64,000 nt of DNA from Pseudoxanthomonas sp. (GTDB lineage Bacteria; Pseudomonadota; Gammaproteobacteria; Xanthomonadales; Xanthomonadaceae), in assembly GCF_002863005.1 (NCBI RefSeq), contig NZ_PKDG01000019.1, positions 124,001-188,000 of the forward strand, given 5' to 3'. Position numbers and translations under genes: made by a program. Below the pieces are notes generated by a model. It saw only the letters and a program-made list of their open reading frames with translations. It searched no databases and was not told the origin of the DNA. Positions 1-14,511 of the stretch are shown piece by piece; position 1 is the stretch's first letter; each line of letters begins with the position of its first letter.

Positions 1-729
1 CGCATGCCAGGCATCGACGAAGCGCTCCAACTGGATCAACGACGGATCGAGTGCCTCGACCAGATCGCGACGGGCGAGGGTGCGGGTCTGCAGCATCGGG
101 TGATGTGGCAGCCGCATCAATTGCTGCAGCCAGGCGATGGAACGCGCCGTGACGTTGTCCTGTTCGACGAGTTCATCGACCAGTCCGATCTCCAGCGCCC
201 GCTCGGCCGGCACCATTTCGCCCGCGACCAGCAACCGCTCCGCGCGGTAGGAACCGACGACGCGGCGCATCAGCCGCTGGATGCCTTCCGGCACCACCAG
301 GCCCACCTGGGTTTCGTTGAGCCCGAGTGCGAACGGGCGCGCTGGATCCGCGCTGCGGGCCATCACCCGGTAGTCGCAGCACAGCGCCAGCACGCAGCCG
401 CCTGCGGGTGCGTGCCCGGTGAGAGCAGCCACTACGGGGACACGTGACTCGGCCAGCGTGCGCGCTGCACCGAAGAAGGCTTGCCAGGCGTCCAGCAGCG
501 CATGGCGGTTGTCGCCGAGCGACAGCAGGTAGGGCACGTCCATGCCGGCGGAGAATATTCTGGGATTGCCTGCCAGTACGATGCCGCGCGCGCCTTGGTC
601 CAGCGCGGCGTTGAGCGCATCGATCAGCGCACGGCACAGCTCGGTGTTGAGGGCATTGACCGGTGCGCGCGCCAGTCGGATCTCGCGGATGTCGCCGTGG
701 TCGATGGTCTCGATGAGTCCGGTCGTCAT
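1..729 (-). CDS. Enoyl-CoA hydratase/isomerase family protein (partial)
   Basis: The minus strand reads open from an ATG at 729 to the window edge (243 codons, 3' end missing). The translation begins MTTGLIETIDHGDIREIRLA and has the crotonase landmarks: an ALNTEL segment near residue 20, the first oxyanion-hole stretch GNPRIFSAGMDV near residue 60, and the second AALTGHAPAGGCVLALCCDY near residue 105, followed by GLNETQVGLVVP. It lacks the catalytic Glu pair in the usual E-x-x-G context as far as I can read, so hydratase versus isomerase or other crotonase chemistry is open. The PCu(A)C gene is divergent, 38 bp away. Confidence 0.8.
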   Translation of the reverse strand, partial: MTTGLIETIDHGDIREIRLARAPVNALNTELCRALIDALNAALDQGARGIVLAGNPRIFSAGMDVPYLLSLGDNRHALLDAWQAFFGAARTLAESRVPVVAALTGHAPAGGCVLALCCDYRVMARSADPARPFALGLNETQVGLVVPEGIQRLMRRVVGSYRAERLLVAGEMVPAERALEIGLVDELVEQDNVTARSIAWLQQLMRLPHHPMLQTRTLARRDLVEALDPSLIQLERFVDAWHA

Positions 730-767
730 TCATCCTCTCCCTGAAGCCAGGCCGGTATCATAGGCGC

Positions 768-1211
768 ATGAACCATCGCATCGGAATGATCGGCCTCTCG
801 GCCCTGTTGATGTCGTGCCTGGGCACCGTCCATGCGGCCGAGTGCGTGCCCGTCGCCAAGGCGGCATGGGTGCGCCTGCCGCCGGTCGCGATGCCGATGA
901 TGGCCGGCTTCGTGCGAATCGAGAATCCATGCAGGACGCCGGTCAGTATCGTCGGCGCGGAAAGCCTGGTTTTCCAGGATGTGTCCTTGCACGAAACGCG
1001 CGAAGAGAACGGCGTCAGCCGCATGCGCGAAGTGACCGCGCTACCCGTCGCTCCGGGCAAGGCCGTCGAGCTGAAGCCGGGCGGGTTGCACTTGATGCTG
1101 CATGGCGCATACCAGTCGTTGGTGGCGGGCGAGAGGCCCGTGATCACGCTGAAGCTGGCCGATGGCCGTTCGCTGCCGGTGGTGTTCGAGGTGCGCAAGA
1201 GCGCCCCCTGA
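768..1211 (+). CDS. Periplasmic PCu(A)C-type copper chaperone
   Basis: A 147-aa protein with a signal peptide at residues 1-23 (MNHRIGMIGLSALLMSCLGT then VHAAE). It carries the complete copper(I) motif H-x10-M-x21-H-x-M: H75, M86, H108 and M110. Family members act in the periplasm and deliver Cu(I) to the CuA site of cytochrome c oxidase. No Sco partner gene is adjacent, so the oxidase role is family inference. Confidence 0.85.
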   Translation: MNHRIGMIGLSALLMSCLGTVHAAECVPVAKAAWVRLPPVAMPMMAGFVRIENPCRTPVSIVGAESLVFQDVSLHETREENGVSRMREVTALPVAPGKAVELKPGGLHLMLHGAYQSLVAGERPVITLKLADGRSLPVVFEVRKSAP

Positions 1212-1228
1212 TATCCGCGGAATGTGGT

Positions 1229-1296
1229 GTGGGAGCGACGTAAGTCGCGAGTTTTCCCCGAGGCTGAAAGAAGAGCTCGCGACTTACGTCGCTCCC
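1229..1296. repeat. REP-like inverted repeat (family shared with 46261-46353)
   Basis: A perfect 21-bp inverted repeat (1231-1251 and 1276-1296) around a 24-bp loop, built on GGGAGCGACGTAAGTCGCGA. It lies between two convergent genes, so it can also act as a bidirectional hairpin. A second pair of the same arms follows radA. This arm sequence recurs in xanthomonad intergenic regions from memory. Confidence 0.8.
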
Positions 1297-1312
1297 GCAA
1301 CGCTCTCCGCGG

Positions 1313-1728
1313 TTACTCTGACGCCGCGCGGATCGCCGCCGGCAGCGCCGCGCTCTGGCCGGTCTGCGTATCCATCCAGACCACTACGACATTGCCGTCC
1401 GAATACAGCACGCTATCGTCCTTGGCCGACACGATGCGATGGCCGATGGTGACGCTGCTGGTGCCCAGCCGGTCGACGTAGAGCTCTACCACCACGTCGT
1501 TCGGCCACGTCAGGGGGCGCTTGTAGTTGATGTTGTTGGCGGCCACGACGGGGGCGATGCGGTCGGTCATCGACACGTCCGGCACGGTCAGCATCCAGCG
1601 TACGCGCGCTTCTTCCAGATACGAGATGTACTTGGCGTTGTTGACGTGGCCCATGCTGTCCATGTCGCGCCAGCGCACGCTGATCGGAATCTTCGCCAGC
1701 AGCTTGCGGCCGGTATCGTGGGTGTCGC

Positions 1729-1732
<4 letters not shown>
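1313..1732 (-). CDS. Acyl-CoA thioesterase, 4-hydroxybenzoyl-CoA thioesterase/YbgC type
   Basis: A 139-aa single hotdog-fold protein. The motif [22 protein letters not shown] (residues about 20-41) is the 4HBT signature, with the usual Asp in [10 protein letters not shown]. Such enzymes hydrolyse acyl-CoA thioesters in the cytoplasm; substrate cannot be read here. Its ATG overlaps the uvrA TGA by four bases (1729-1732), so it is probably translationally coupled to uvrA although the functions look unrelated. Confidence 0.85.
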
Positions 1733-4674
<2,942 letters not shown>

Positions 4675-5002
4675 CGGGTGGGGGATCCGGAAGCGAACAA
4701 GGAAGCGTAGCGATCTGCCTAGGTGGGGGCAAATACCGCCATTGCCAGCGAAACGAGGGGGAAGGGTAGGTGGGCAGTCAGCATGGGCACTCACGGGCTC
4801 CGTGCGGGGCAGCCGCTAGGAGGTCATCGGGCGATGTCGCAGCGCCGTCCTCCCGGCGCATCCAAGTGGCTGAGTTACAAGGGAATGCGATGCCATCGTG
4901 CAGGGCGGAGGGGAAGCGGGACCCGCCAGCATGGGCGTCCATGCGGACAGTTCCGGTCCGCAAAGCGCGAGCGGATGGCCGCGCGCCTCGCGACGCCGGG
5001 GT
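4675..5002. other. Intergenic region between uvrA and rplU
   Basis: Divergent promoter region of uvrA and the rplU operon. I see no gene, repeat or convincing LexA palindrome in this part. Short overlapping reading frames on both strands look random. Confidence 0.5.
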
Positions 5003-5005
5003 CGG

Positions 5006-5035
5006 TTGACCGTAACCCCATGAATCCACTAGAAT
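5006..5035 (+). promoter_or_regulatory. Sigma-70-type promoter of rplU-rpmA
   Basis: TTGACC (5006-5011), 18-bp spacer, TAGAAT (5030-5035). The same -35 and spacing occur at the tRNA-Thr promoter in this window. The predicted leader to the rplU ATG is about 60 nt, long enough for ribosomal-protein autoregulation, but I see no defined structure. Confidence 0.65.
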
Positions 5036-5102
5036 TCCGCTTCTGTTCGCCCTCGATGGCGGGCAGGCTCCAGAAAATAACTACAGAAACCAAGGAATCC
5101 AC

Positions 5103-5411
5103 ATGTACGCAGTCGTAGTCACGGGCGGTAAGCAGTACCGCGTGATGAAGGGCGAGACGCTCCGCGTCGAGAAGCTCGAAGCCGAAGCCGGCAATGAGCT
5201 CACCTTCGACAACATCCTGATGCTGGGCGATGGCGAGACTATCAGCCTGGGTGACGCCCTGAAGGGCGCCACGGTCACCGCGAAGGTCGTCGGCCATGGC
5301 CGCGCCGACAAGGTGCGCATCATCAAGTTCCGCCGCCGCAAGCACCACATGAAGCGTCAGGGTCACCGGCAGCACTACACCGAAATCGAAATCACCGGCA
5401 TCAACAAGTAA
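5103..5411 (+). CDS. rplU: 50S ribosomal protein L21
   Basis: 102 aa, full length. It starts [20 protein letters not shown] and has the basic RNA-binding segment [20 protein letters not shown] near residues 76-95, both diagnostic of bL21. rpmA follows after 12 bp, the conserved L21-L27 pair. Confidence 0.98.
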   Translation: MYAVVVTGGKQYRVMKGETLRVEKLEAEAGNELTFDNILMLGDGETISLGDALKGATVTAKVVGHGRADKVRIIKFRRRKHHMKRQGHRQHYTEIEITGINK

Positions 5412-5423
5412 GGAGAAGCAGTC

Positions 5424-5684
5424 ATGGCACATAAAAAGGGCGTAGGCTCATCGCGCAACGGCCGCGACTCCAACCCGAAGATGCTGGGCGTCAAGGTGTT
5501 TGGTGGCCAGGCGATCGACGCGGGCAACATCATCATCCGCCAGCGCGGCACCCAGTTCCATCCGGGTCCGGGCGTCGGCCTGGGCCGCGACCACACGCTG
5601 TTCGCGCTGGTCGACGGCAAGGTCGAGTTCTCGATCAAGGGCGCCAAGAAGCGCCGTACCGTGAGCGTGGTGACGGAAGCCTGA
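5424..5684 (+). CDS. rpmA: 50S ribosomal protein L27
   Basis: 86 aa, beginning [20 protein letters not shown], the conserved bL27 N-terminus that reaches toward the peptidyl-transferase centre, then [11 protein letters not shown]. The AAGGAG ribosome-binding site lies in the gap after rplU. A strong terminator follows. Confidence 0.98.
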   Translation: MAHKKGVGSSRNGRDSNPKMLGVKVFGGQAIDAGNIIIRQRGTQFHPGPGVGLGRDHTLFALVDGKVEFSIKGAKKRRTVSVVTEA

Positions 5685-5709
5685 GGCTTTCGCACACGTC
5701 GAGCGAAGG

Positions 5710-5732
5710 GCCCCGCCGCGTGCGGGGCTTTT
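5710..5732 (+). terminator. Rho-independent terminator after rpmA
   Basis: GCCCCGC (5710-5716), 5-nt loop, GCGGGGC (5722-5728), then TTTT. It separates the rplU-rpmA transcript from obgE. Confidence 0.8.
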
Positions 5733-5753
5733 CGTTTCGAGGCCCGGCAATGA

Positions 5754-6863
<1,110 letters not shown>

Positions 6864-6876
6864 GGATGATGTTCGA

Positions 6877-6900
6877 AACCCGCCGGAAGGCGGGTTCTTC
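6877..6900 (+). terminator. Terminator after obgE
   Basis: AACCCGCC, GGAA loop, GGCGGGTT, then a short pyrimidine/T stretch, 14 bp after the obgE stop. Confidence 0.65.
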
Positions 6901-6936
6901 GTCTGCACGCCGCGCGGGTCGTGCGCGGCGCGCAGG

Positions 6937-6966
6937 CAAAAAGAAACCCGCCTTTCGGCGGGTTTC
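6937..6966 (-). terminator. Terminator after rpsT
   Basis: AAACCCGCC/GGCGGGTTT stem (6944-6965). On the minus strand it is followed by TTTCTTTTT, so it serves the convergent rpsT transcript. Confidence 0.75.
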
Positions 6967-6995
6967 CGTGTCTTCGCGTTGCGTACCGCCGTGAA

Positions 6996-7265
6996 TCAGG
7001 CCGCTTGCAGCGCCTTGATGCGGGCGTTCAGGCGGCTCTTGTGGCGGGCAGCCTTGTTCTTGTGGATCAGGCCGCGCGAGCTGAGGCGGTCGAGGATCGG
7101 CTGGGCCGAGACGAACGCGGCCTGGGCGCCGGCGGCGTCATTGGCGTCGAGCGCCTTCAGGACCTTCTTGACGGCGGTGCGCAGCATCGAACGCTGACCG
7201 GCGTTGCGCGCATTGCGCACGACGGTCTGCTTGGCGCGCTTCTTGGCGGACTTGATATTGGCCAC
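6996..7265 (-). CDS. rpsT: 30S ribosomal protein S20
   Basis: 89 aa, reading [20 protein letters not shown], the conserved bS20 N-terminus, with an Ala/Lys-rich helical body. I use the GTG at 7265 (AGGAATCCCACC then GTG); longer versions add 27 non-conserved residues. Non-ATG starts are familiar for rpsT, where E. coli uses UUG. murJ is divergent, as in many gammaproteobacteria. Confidence 0.96.
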   Translation of the reverse strand: MANIKSAKKRAKQTVVRNARNAGQRSMLRTAVKKVLKALDANDAAGAQAAFVSAQPILDRLSSRGLIHKNKAARHKSRLNARIKALQAA

Positions 7266-7393
7266 GGTGGGATTCCTGGTGAATACCTGAGAGAATTCAG
7301 GGGGTGAACGGAAGACGGGTAAATTGAGCCGGAAATTATGGGGCATTCAATGGGTTGCGTCAACCTGGGTCGTCCCCGGGCAGAGGGGGGGCG

Positions 7394-9013
7394 ATGAGCG
7401 GTAACCGGCTGCTTCGTTCCACCGCCATCTTCAGTTCCATGACGTTCCTGTCCCGGGTCTCCGGGCTGGTGCGGGATCAGGTCTACGCCATCGTCTTTGG
7501 CGCCAACCCGGCCATGGACGTGTTCATTGCGGCCTTCCGCATCCCGAATTTCATGCGGCGGCTGTCGGCGGAGGGGTCGTTCTCGATGGCCTTCGTGCCG
7601 GTGCTGGCCGAGTACAAGGAGAAGCACGGGCAGGAGGCCGTCAGGAATCTGGTGGACCGGGTCGCGGGTACCTTGCTGGCGGCCCTGCTGGTGGTCACCG
7701 CGGTGGTCCTGCTGGCGGCGCCGTGGTTGACGAGGGTGATCGCGCCCGGCTTCGAGGTCGGGGGCGAGAAGCATGCGCTGTTCATCGAGATGCTGCGCAT
7801 CACCTTTCCCTACGCGCTGTTCATCTCGCTGGCCTCGCTGGCGGGCAGCATCCTCAACAGCTACCAGCGGTTCGCGGTGCCCGCACTGTCCCCGGTCCTG
7901 CTGAACGTCGCGATGATCGCCGCAGCGCTGGGGCTGGCTCCGTTGATGGGCGGATCGGTCAAGGCGCTGGCGTGGGGCGTGTTCGCCGCCGGCATCCTGC
8001 AGTTGGGGTTCCAGCTGCCTGCACTGGCTAGGCTGGGGCTGCTGCCGAGGCCCAGGCTAGATTTCGCCCATGCCGGTGTCCGCAAGATCCTGACGCTGAT
8101 GGTCCCGACGCTGTTCGGTTCCTCGGTGGTGCAGTTCAACCTGCTGTTCAACACCATGGCGGCCTCGTACCTGATCGGCAGCAGCATCACCTGGCTGTAT
8201 TACAGCGACCGCCTGCTGGAGTTCCCCTTGGGCATGTTCGGGGTGGCGATCGGCACGGTGATCCTGCCGCACCTGTCCAGCCGGCACGCCGCGACCGATC
8301 CCGACGGCTATTCGAAGGGTCTCGACTGGGGGTTTCGCCTCTGCCTGATGATCGGTCTGCCGGCCTGCGCGGGCTTGATCCTGTGCGCGGAGCCGCTGAT
8401 GTCGACCCTGTTCCAGTACCGCAACTTCACTGCGATGGACGCGCGCATGAGCAGTTGGAGCCTGATCGCGCAATCCACCGCCGTGCCGGCCTTCCTGCTG
8501 GTCAAGGTGCTGGCCCCCGCCTTCTATTCGCGGCAGGACACCCGCACGCCCGTGAAGGCGGCCGTGGTGGCTGTCCTGACCAATGCGTTTTGCACCATCG
8601 GCCTCTTCGCCGGCCTGCTGTACGCCACGCCTGCCGGACACGCCGCGCTGCAGGCGGCGGGCGGCGATTGGATGCAGGCGCTCGCGAGCATTCCCGGGGC
8701 GCATGCGCTGCTGGCCCTGGCCATTGCCATCGCCGGCTGGGTCAATGCGCTGCAACTGGCGTGGTTGCTTCGCAAGGCCGGCGTTTACCGCCGGCAGCCG
8801 GGCTGGGGGCGTTTCCTGCGCCAGATCGGTATCGCCACCCTGGCGATGACGCTCACGGTGCTGGCGTTCCGGTTGCTTTGGACGGACTGGTCCGCCTGGA
8901 CGTGGTGGGAGCGCGGCTGGCGGCTCGCGGCGATGGTCGGCGCCGGCGGCGGCCTGTATGCCGGCCTGCTGTACGTTCAGGGCATCCGGCCGCGAGACCT
9001 GCGTGGGCATTGA
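7394..9013 (+). CDS. murJ: Lipid II flippase MurJ
   Basis: 539 aa, hydrophobic throughout, consistent with about 14 membrane segments. The N-terminus MSGNRLLRSTAIFSSMTFLS runs into RVSGLVRD and FIAAFRIPNFMRRLSAEGSF, the MviN/MurJ signature. MurJ moves lipid II across the inner membrane for peptidoglycan synthesis. The ATG at 7394 has an AGAGGGGGG ribosome-binding site; an in-frame TTG at 7355 is less likely. Confidence 0.96.
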   Translation: MSGNRLLRSTAIFSSMTFLSRVSGLVRDQVYAIVFGANPAMDVFIAAFRIPNFMRRLSAEGSFSMAFVPVLAEYKEKHGQEAVRNLVDRVAGTLLAALLVVTAVVLLAAPWLTRVIAPGFEVGGEKHALFIEMLRITFPYALFISLASLAGSILNSYQRFAVPALSPVLLNVAMIAAALGLAPLMGGSVKALAWGVFAAGILQLGFQLPALARLGLLPRPRLDFAHAGVRKILTLMVPTLFGSSVVQFNLLFNTMAASYLIGSSITWLYYSDRLLEFPLGMFGVAIGTVILPHLSSRHAATDPDGYSKGLDWGFRLCLMIGLPACAGLILCAEPLMSTLFQYRNFTAMDARMSSWSLIAQSTAVPAFLLVKVLAPAFYSRQDTRTPVKAAVVAVLTNAFCTIGLFAGLLYATPAGHAALQAAGGDWMQALASIPGAHALLALAIAIAGWVNALQLAWLLRKAGVYRRQPGWGRFLRQIGIATLAMTLTVLAFRLLWTDWSAWTWWERGWRLAAMVGAGGGLYAGLLYVQGIRPRDLRGH

Positions 9014-9036
9014 GGACGGGCGGGGCCGGCTATACT
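9010..9036 (+). promoter_or_regulatory. Possible promoter for ribF-ileS-lspA
   Basis: A consensus-like TATACT (9031-9036) lies 58 bp before ribF. The best -35 (TTGAGG, 9010-9015) is only 15 bp upstream, so the call is weak. Confidence 0.35.
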
Positions 9037-9094
9037 TCAATGTCTTGCACCATCCCGGATCCGCCGTCTGGCGTATCCGCCCTGACAGGATTCC

Positions 9095-10042
9095 ATGAGC
9101 AGGCTGTTCCGTGACGTCGATGGCGGGTCTCTGTGCCCGCACGGTAGCGTGGTCTGCATCGGCGCCTTCGATGGCCTGCACTCGGGCCACCGCGCGCTGG
9201 TGCGGCATGCCGTGACGCGCGCGCGTGCGCTGGGCGTCGAGTGCGTCGTCGTCACCTTCGAACCCCTGCCGCGCGAGTTCTTCTCCAAGGACCATCCGCC
9301 GCCGCGCCTGACCCTGGCGCGCGCCAAAGTAGAAGGCCTGCTGGGCCTGGGTGCGGATCGCGTCGGCCTGCTGCGCTTCGATGCCAGGCTTTCGGCGATG
9401 TCCGCCGAGGACTTCGTTCGAACCTTGTTGGTAGGCCGCCTGGCCGCACGCGAAGTCTGGATCGGTCCGGAATTCCGCTTCGGCCACCGCCGCGGCGGCG
9501 ATGTCGCGCTGCTGCAAGCGATGGGATCTGAGCTGGGCTTCAGCGCCGATGCGATCGCGCCGGTCGAAGTGCAGGGCGAACGCGTGTCCAGCACGCGCAT
9601 TCGGGAAGCCCTGAAAAGCGGCGACTTCACTACCACCACCCGCTTGCTCGGCCGACCCTATGCCATCGGCGGCCGGGTCGTGCGCGGCAAGCAACTCGGC
9701 CGCACGCTCGGCTTCCCCACCGCCAACCTGCGCTTCCCCAAAGCGCCCGCCCTGTCCGGCATCTACGCCACCTGGGTGCACGGCGTGGGCGATGCCCCGT
9801 GGCCGTCGGTCTCCAGCTTTGGCACGCGCCCCACGGTGGACGGCGTCGAGCCGCTGCTGGAAGCCCATTTGTTCGACTTCACCGGCGACCTCTACGGGCG
9901 CCACATCGAAGTCGAATTCGTCGCCAAGCTGCGCGACGAACTGAAATTCCCCGATCTGCCCAGCCTCACCGAGCAGATGCACCGCGATGCCGACCAGGCG
10001 CGCGCACTCCTTTCCGAACACAAAGAACGAGCGACGGCGTGA
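9095..10042 (+). CDS. ribF: Bifunctional riboflavin kinase/FAD synthetase
   Basis: 315 aa. It makes FMN from riboflavin and then FAD. The FAD synthetase domain is N-terminal ([17 protein letters not shown] near residue 23; ISSTR-like [10 protein letters not shown] near 168). The flavokinase domain starts near residue 190 ([16 protein letters not shown]). Its TGA overlaps the GTG of ileS (GTGA, 10039-10042). Confidence 0.96.
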   Translation: MSRLFRDVDGGSLCPHGSVVCIGAFDGLHSGHRALVRHAVTRARALGVECVVVTFEPLPREFFSKDHPPPRLTLARAKVEGLLGLGADRVGLLRFDARLSAMSAEDFVRTLLVGRLAAREVWIGPEFRFGHRRGGDVALLQAMGSELGFSADAIAPVEVQGERVSSTRIREALKSGDFTTTTRLLGRPYAIGGRVVRGKQLGRTLGFPTANLRFPKAPALSGIYATWVHGVGDAPWPSVSSFGTRPTVDGVEPLLEAHLFDFTGDLYGRHIEVEFVAKLRDELKFPDLPSLTEQMHRDADQARALLSEHKERATA

Positions 10043-12870
10043 GCCAGGACTACAAAGCGACCCTTCATCTGCCCGCCACGGATTTCCCGATGCGCGGCGA
10101 CCTGCCCAAGCGCGAGCCCGACACGCTGGCCCGCTGGGAAAGCCAGGGCCTGTACGCGCAGCTGCGCGAGAACGCCAAGGGCCGCCCGCTGTTCGTGCTG
10201 CACGACGGCCCGCCGTACGCCAACGGTGCGATCCACCTGGGCCATGCGGTCAACAAGATCCTCAAGGACATCATCGTCAAGTCGCGCTACCTCGCCGGCT
10301 TCGATGCGCCGTACATCCCCGGCTGGGATTGCCACGGCCTGCCGATCGAGATCGCCATCGAGAAGAAGTTCGGCAAGGTCGGCGTGAAGCTGGATGCGGT
10401 CGAGTTCCGGCAGAAGTGCCGCGAGTACGCCGAGTCGCAGATCGACATCCAGCGCAAGGACTTCAAGCGCCTGGGCGTGATCGGCGACTGGGACAACCCG
10501 TACAAGACGCTCGATTTCCGCTTCGAAGCGAACGAGATCCGCGCGCTGGCGAAGATCGTCGCCAACGGCCACCTGACCCGCGGCGTGAAGCCGGTGCACT
10601 GGTGCTTCGATTGCGGCTCGGCGCTGGCCGAGGCCGAGATCGAGTACGCCGACAAGGTGTCGCCCGCCGTCGATGTCGCCTACGCCGCGCGTGATGCGCA
10701 GGCGGTGGCGACGGCGTTCGGTGCCACGGTACCGGCGGATGTCGAGGTCGCGCTGCCGATCTGGACCACCACGCCGTGGACTCTGCCCGCGTCGCTGGCG
10801 ATCTCCATCGGCGGCGAACTGGAATACGCCCTGGTCGAAGGCCCTGCGCACGACGGCAAGCGCCGCTGGCTGGTGCTGGCCGACGCGCTCGCGGCGCGCG
10901 CGTTGCAGCGCTACGGCGTTACCGACGTGGTCGTGCACGCGCGGGTGAAGGGCAGTGCACTGGAAGGCCTGCTGTTCGCGCATCCGTTCTACGACACGCG
11001 CGACATCCCCGTGCTGCTGGGCGACCACGTGTCGGCCGAAGACGGTACCGGCGCCGTGCACACCGCGCCTGGCCACGGCCAGGAGGACTATGTCGTCAGC
11101 AAGCAGTACGGCCTGCTGGACAAGTACACCGCCGCGCAGCTCAACCCGGTCGATGGCCGCGGCGTCTACCTGCCGTCCACGCCGGCCGCGCATGGCGTGG
11201 AACTGGCCGGCCTACATATCTGGAAGGCCAACGACGTCATCATCGATGTGCTGAAGCAGAGCGGTGCGCTGCTCGCCTTCAGCAAGCTGGAACACAGCTA
11301 CCCGCACTGCTGGCGCCACAAGACGCCCATCGCGTTCCGGGCCACGCCGCAGTGGTTCATCTCGATGGAGCAGGCCCATCTGCGCGCCGACGCGCTGGAA
11401 GCGATCAAGCAGGTCGGCTGGTTCCCGCAATGGGGCGAAGCCCGCATCGCCGGCATGGTCGATGGCCGTCCGGACTGGACCATCTCGCGCCAGCGCACTT
11501 GGGGCGTGCCGATCGTGCTGTTCGTGCATCGCGAGACCGGCGAGCCGCATCCGCGCAGCGTCGAGCTGATGCGCGCGGTCGCCGACCGCGTGGAGCAGGG
11601 CGGCGTCGATGTCTGGTACACGCTGGACGCCGCCGAACTGCTGGGCGACGAAGCGAAGGACTACGACAAGATCACCGACATCCTCGATGTCTGGTTCGAC
11701 TCCGGCGTGACCCACGAAGGCGTGCTGCTGGAGCGTGGCCTCGGCAAGCCGGCCGACCTTTACCTGGAAGGCTCGGACCAGCATCGCGGCTGGTTCCAGT
11801 CCTCGCTGCTGACCGGCGTGGCGATCGACAAGCAGGCGCCGTACAAGCAGTGCCTCACCCACGGCTTCACCGTGGACGAGCACGGCCGCAAGATGTCCAA
11901 GTCGCTGGGCAACGGCATCGAGCCGCAGGACATCATGAAGACCCTCGGCGCGGACATCCTGCGCCTGTGGATCGCCAGCGCCGACTACAGCAACGAGATG
12001 TCGCTGTCGCAGGAAATCCTCAAGCGCAACGCCGACGCCTACCGTCGCCTGCGCAACACCGCGCGCTTCCTGCTCAGCAACCTCAACGGCTTCGATCCCG
12101 CCCGCGACCTGGTGGCGCCGGCCGACATGGTCGCGCTGGACCGCTGGATCGTGCACCGCGCGTTCGAAGTGCAGGAGAAGATCAAGGCTGCCTACGACCG
12201 TTACGACTTCGCCGAAATCGTGCAGGCGTTGCTGAACTTCTGCAGCGTCGACCTCGGTTCGCTGTACCTGGACGTCACCAAGGACCGCCTGTACACGATG
12301 CGCGAGGATTCGCGCGGGCGCCGCAGCGCGCAGAGCGCGATGTACCGCATCGCCGAGGCCTTCGTGCGCTGGATCGCGCCGGTGCTGAGCTTCACCGCCG
12401 ACGAGATGTGGGGCTACTTGCCCGGTGAGCGCACCGGCAACGTGCTGTTCGCCACCTGGTACGACGGCCTGGCGCCGCTGCCGGCCGACGCCGCCCTGAA
12501 CGCCGCCGACTTCGACCAGCTGCTGGCCCTGCGCGAACAGGTCGCCAAGGTGCTGGAGCCAATGCGTGCCAACGGCCTGATCGGTGCCGCGCTGGAAGCG
12601 GAGATCGCGGTGTCCGTGAACGCTGCCACGGCCGCCAAGTGGCAGCCGCTGGCGGAAGAACTGCGCTTCTTCTTCATCAGCGGCGACGTCACCGTCTCCG
12701 AAGTCAGCGCCGACGAGGTCTTCGTGCTTGCGACGCCGACCACGAAGAGCAAGTGCGTGCGCTGCTGGCACTACCGCGCCGATGTCGGCGCGCATGCCGA
12801 GCATCCGGAACTGTGCGGCCGCTGCGTCAGCAACATCGACGGCGCCGGCGAAACCCGGGAGTGGTTCTGA
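10039..12870 (+). CDS. ileS: Isoleucyl-tRNA synthetase
   Basis: 943 aa, class I synthetase of the bacterial type. HLGH (residues 66-69, the HIGH motif) and KMSKS (about 618-622) form the active site, with the editing domain between them. The C-terminal zinc knuckle is CVRCW...CGRC. I start at the GTG (10039, reading [20 protein letters not shown]) overlapping the ribF stop. The ATG of lspA overlaps the ileS stop (TGATG). Confidence 0.97.
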   Translation: MSQDYKATLHLPATDFPMRGDLPKREPDTLARWESQGLYAQLRENAKGRPLFVLHDGPPYANGAIHLGHAVNKILKDIIVKSRYLAGFDAPYIPGWDCHGLPIEIAIEKKFGKVGVKLDAVEFRQKCREYAESQIDIQRKDFKRLGVIGDWDNPYKTLDFRFEANEIRALAKIVANGHLTRGVKPVHWCFDCGSALAEAEIEYADKVSPAVDVAYAARDAQAVATAFGATVPADVEVALPIWTTTPWTLPASLAISIGGELEYALVEGPAHDGKRRWLVLADALAARALQRYGVTDVVVHARVKGSALEGLLFAHPFYDTRDIPVLLGDHVSAEDGTGAVHTAPGHGQEDYVVSKQYGLLDKYTAAQLNPVDGRGVYLPSTPAAHGVELAGLHIWKANDVIIDVLKQSGALLAFSKLEHSYPHCWRHKTPIAFRATPQWFISMEQAHLRADALEAIKQVGWFPQWGEARIAGMVDGRPDWTISRQRTWGVPIVLFVHRETGEPHPRSVELMRAVADRVEQGGVDVWYTLDAAELLGDEAKDYDKITDILDVWFDSGVTHEGVLLERGLGKPADLYLEGSDQHRGWFQSSLLTGVAIDKQAPYKQCLTHGFTVDEHGRKMSKSLGNGIEPQDIMKTLGADILRLWIASADYSNEMSLSQEILKRNADAYRRLRNTARFLLSNLNGFDPARDLVAPADMVALDRWIVHRAFEVQEKIKAAYDRYDFAEIVQALLNFCSVDLGSLYLDVTKDRLYTMREDSRGRRSAQSAMYRIAEAFVRWIAPVLSFTADEMWGYLPGERTGNVLFATWYDGLAPLPADAALNAADFDQLLALREQVAKVLEPMRANGLIGAALEAEIAVSVNAATAAKWQPLAEELRFFFISGDVTVSEVSADEVFVLATPTTKSKCVRCWHYRADVGAHAEHPELCGRCVSNIDGAGETREWF

Positions 12871-13367
12871 TGACGGCCGCCCCCAAGCCCAACGCGCTGC
12901 TCTGGCTGCTGCTGTCGGCGGTGGTGATCGGCCTGGACCAGTGGTCCAAGGCCTGGGTGCTGGCGTCGCTGCCGGAATACACCGCCATCCCGGTGATCGA
13001 CGGCTTCTGGAACTGGTACCGCACCTACAATACCGGCGCGGCATTCAGCTTCCTGGCTCAGGCGGGCGGCTGGCAGCGCTGGTTCTTCACCGTGCTCGCG
13101 GTGGGCATCAGCGGCCTGCTGGGCTACTGGCTGTCGCGCACGCGCCGGGGCGACTGGCGCCAGGCGCTGCCGTACGCGCTGGTGATCGGCGGCGCGCTGG
13201 GCAACGTGATCGACCGCCAGATCCACGGGCACGTGATCGATTTCATCCAGTGGCACTGGCGCGACCATTATTGGCCGGCGTTCAACATCGCCGACTGCGC
13301 GGTCGTCGGCGGAGCCATCGGCATTGCGGTGTTCGGCCTGTTCGACGGCAAGAAGAAGGCCGCGTAG
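12870..13367 (+). CDS. lspA: Lipoprotein signal peptidase II
   Basis: 165 aa with four membrane segments. The catalytic aspartates are D115 ([10 protein letters not shown]) and D142 ([11 protein letters not shown]), in the canonical motifs. It cleaves prolipoproteins after lipidation. Translationally coupled to ileS, the usual ileS-lspA pair. Confidence 0.97.
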   Translation: MTAAPKPNALLWLLLSAVVIGLDQWSKAWVLASLPEYTAIPVIDGFWNWYRTYNTGAAFSFLAQAGGWQRWFFTVLAVGISGLLGYWLSRTRRGDWRQALPYALVIGGALGNVIDRQIHGHVIDFIQWHWRDHYWPAFNIADCAVVGGAIGIAVFGLFDGKKKAA

Positions 13368-13370
13368 AGC

Positions 13371-13420
13371 GGGCCTTGGCTCGCCACTCGGTGATGCATC
13401 AACACGGTGGGCCAAGGCCC
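13371..13420. repeat. Inverted repeat downstream of lspA
   Basis: GGGCCTTGGC (13371-13380) pairs with GCCAAGGCCC (13411-13420), a perfect 10-bp stem starting 4 bp after the lspA stop. It may stabilise or end the operon transcript, but no T-run follows. Confidence 0.5.
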
Positions 13421-13458
13421 ACACTACGGGCATCGCGGTGGTTTTCCCTCACCCCGTT

Positions 13459-13484
13459 CCCCTCTCCCGCGGAGGGGAGAGGGG
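13459..13484. repeat. CT/GA-rich hairpin between lspA and ispH
   Basis: CCCCTCTCC pairs with GGAGAGGGG (9 bp). This pyrimidine/purine hairpin type is common between xanthomonad genes. No T-run follows. Confidence 0.45.
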
Positions 13485-13560
13485 CGTAGGTGCCATGCGG
13501 GATCGGCACCGGCAACACGTTTAGCGTTTCATTTTCCCGCCTTCGGTACTATCGGATTCT

Positions 13561-14511
13561 ATGGACGTCCTGCTCGCCAATCCCCGTGGTTTCTGCGCCG
13601 GTGTCGACCGCGCCATCGAGATCGTCAAGCGCGCCATCGAAACGCTGGGCGCACCGATCTACGTGCGCCATGAAGTGGTGCACAACCGCTTCGTCGTCGA
13701 CGACCTGAAGCAGCGCGGCGCGATCTTCGTGGAAGAACTCGACGAAGTGCCGGATGGCGCCACGGTCATCTTCAGCGCGCATGGCGTCTCCAAGGCGGTG
13801 CGCCACGAAGCCGAACGCCGTGGCCTGAAGGTGTTCGACGCCACCTGCCCGCTGGTCACCAAGGTGCACCTGGAAGTCGCGCGCCACTGCCGCGCCGGGC
13901 GCGACGTGGTGCTGATCGGTCACGCCGGCCACCCCGAGGTGGAAGGCACGATGGGCCAGTGGAACCGCGAAGGCGGGGAAGGGCAGATCTATCTGGTGGA
14001 GGACATCGACCAGGTGTCCACGCTGGACGTCAGCCAGCCCGAGAACCTGTTCTACACCACCCAGACCACGCTGTCGGTCGACGACACGGTGGGCATCATC
14101 CAGGCGCTGCAGGCGCGTTTCCCGGCCATCCACGGGCCGAAGAACGACGACATCTGCTACGCCACGCAGAACCGCCAGGACGCCGTGCGCGACCTGGCCA
14201 AGCAGTGCGACCTGGTGCTCGTGGTCGGTTCGCCGAACAGCTCCAACTCCAACCGCTTGCGCGAGCTGGCCGAGCGCGACGGCGTGGAGTCGTACCTGAT
14301 CGACGGCGCGCACGAGATCGACCCGCGCTGGATCGACGGCAAGCAGCGCATCGGCGTGACCGCCGGCGCCTCCGCCCCCGACGTACTGATCGACGGCGTC
14401 ATCCAGCGCCTGCGCGATCTCGGCGCCGCCGGTGTCAGCGAACTGGACGGCGAACCGGAGAACATGGTGTTCGCGCTGCCGAAGGAACTGCGGCTACAGC
14501 TGGTCGGCTGA
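13561..14511 (+). CDS. ispH: 4-hydroxy-3-methylbut-2-enyl diphosphate reductase
   Basis: 316 aa, the last enzyme of the MEP isoprenoid pathway, making IPP and DMAPP with a [4Fe-4S] cluster. The three ligand cysteines are C12 ([12 protein letters not shown]), C96 ([12 protein letters not shown]) and C199 ([10 protein letters not shown]). Other landmarks are FSAHGVS and [17 protein letters not shown] at about 13546 could be a -10 element placing the transcript start very near the ATG. Confidence 0.97.
   Translation: MDVLLANPRGFCAGVDRAIEIVKRAIETLGAPIYVRHEVVHNRFVVDDLKQRGAIFVEELDEVPDGATVIFSAHGVSKAVRHEAERRGLKVFDATCPLVTKVHLEVARHCRAGRDVVLIGHAGHPEVEGTMGQWNREGGEGQIYLVEDIDQVSTLDVSQPENLFYTTQTTLSVDDTVGIIQALQARFPAIHGPKNDDICYATQNRQDAVRDLAKQCDLVLVVGSPNSSNSNRLRELAERDGVESYLIDGAHEIDPRWIDGKQRIGVTAGASAPDVLIDGVIQRLRDLGAAGVSELDGEPENMVFALPKELRLQLVG

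Noticed and set aside
4675..4794. 40-residue N-terminal extension of UvrA
   Set aside because: The family homology begins at [11 protein letters not shown]; the extension is not UvrA-like.
8057..10021. Long antisense frame (654 codons) opposite murJ and ribF
   Set aside because: GC-rich codon bias opens antisense frames; both plus-strand genes are strongly supported and the antisense product is low-complexity.
13371..13484. Hairpins as a definite terminator of the ileS-lspA operon
   Set aside because: Stems are good but no T-run follows either one, so listed as repeats.
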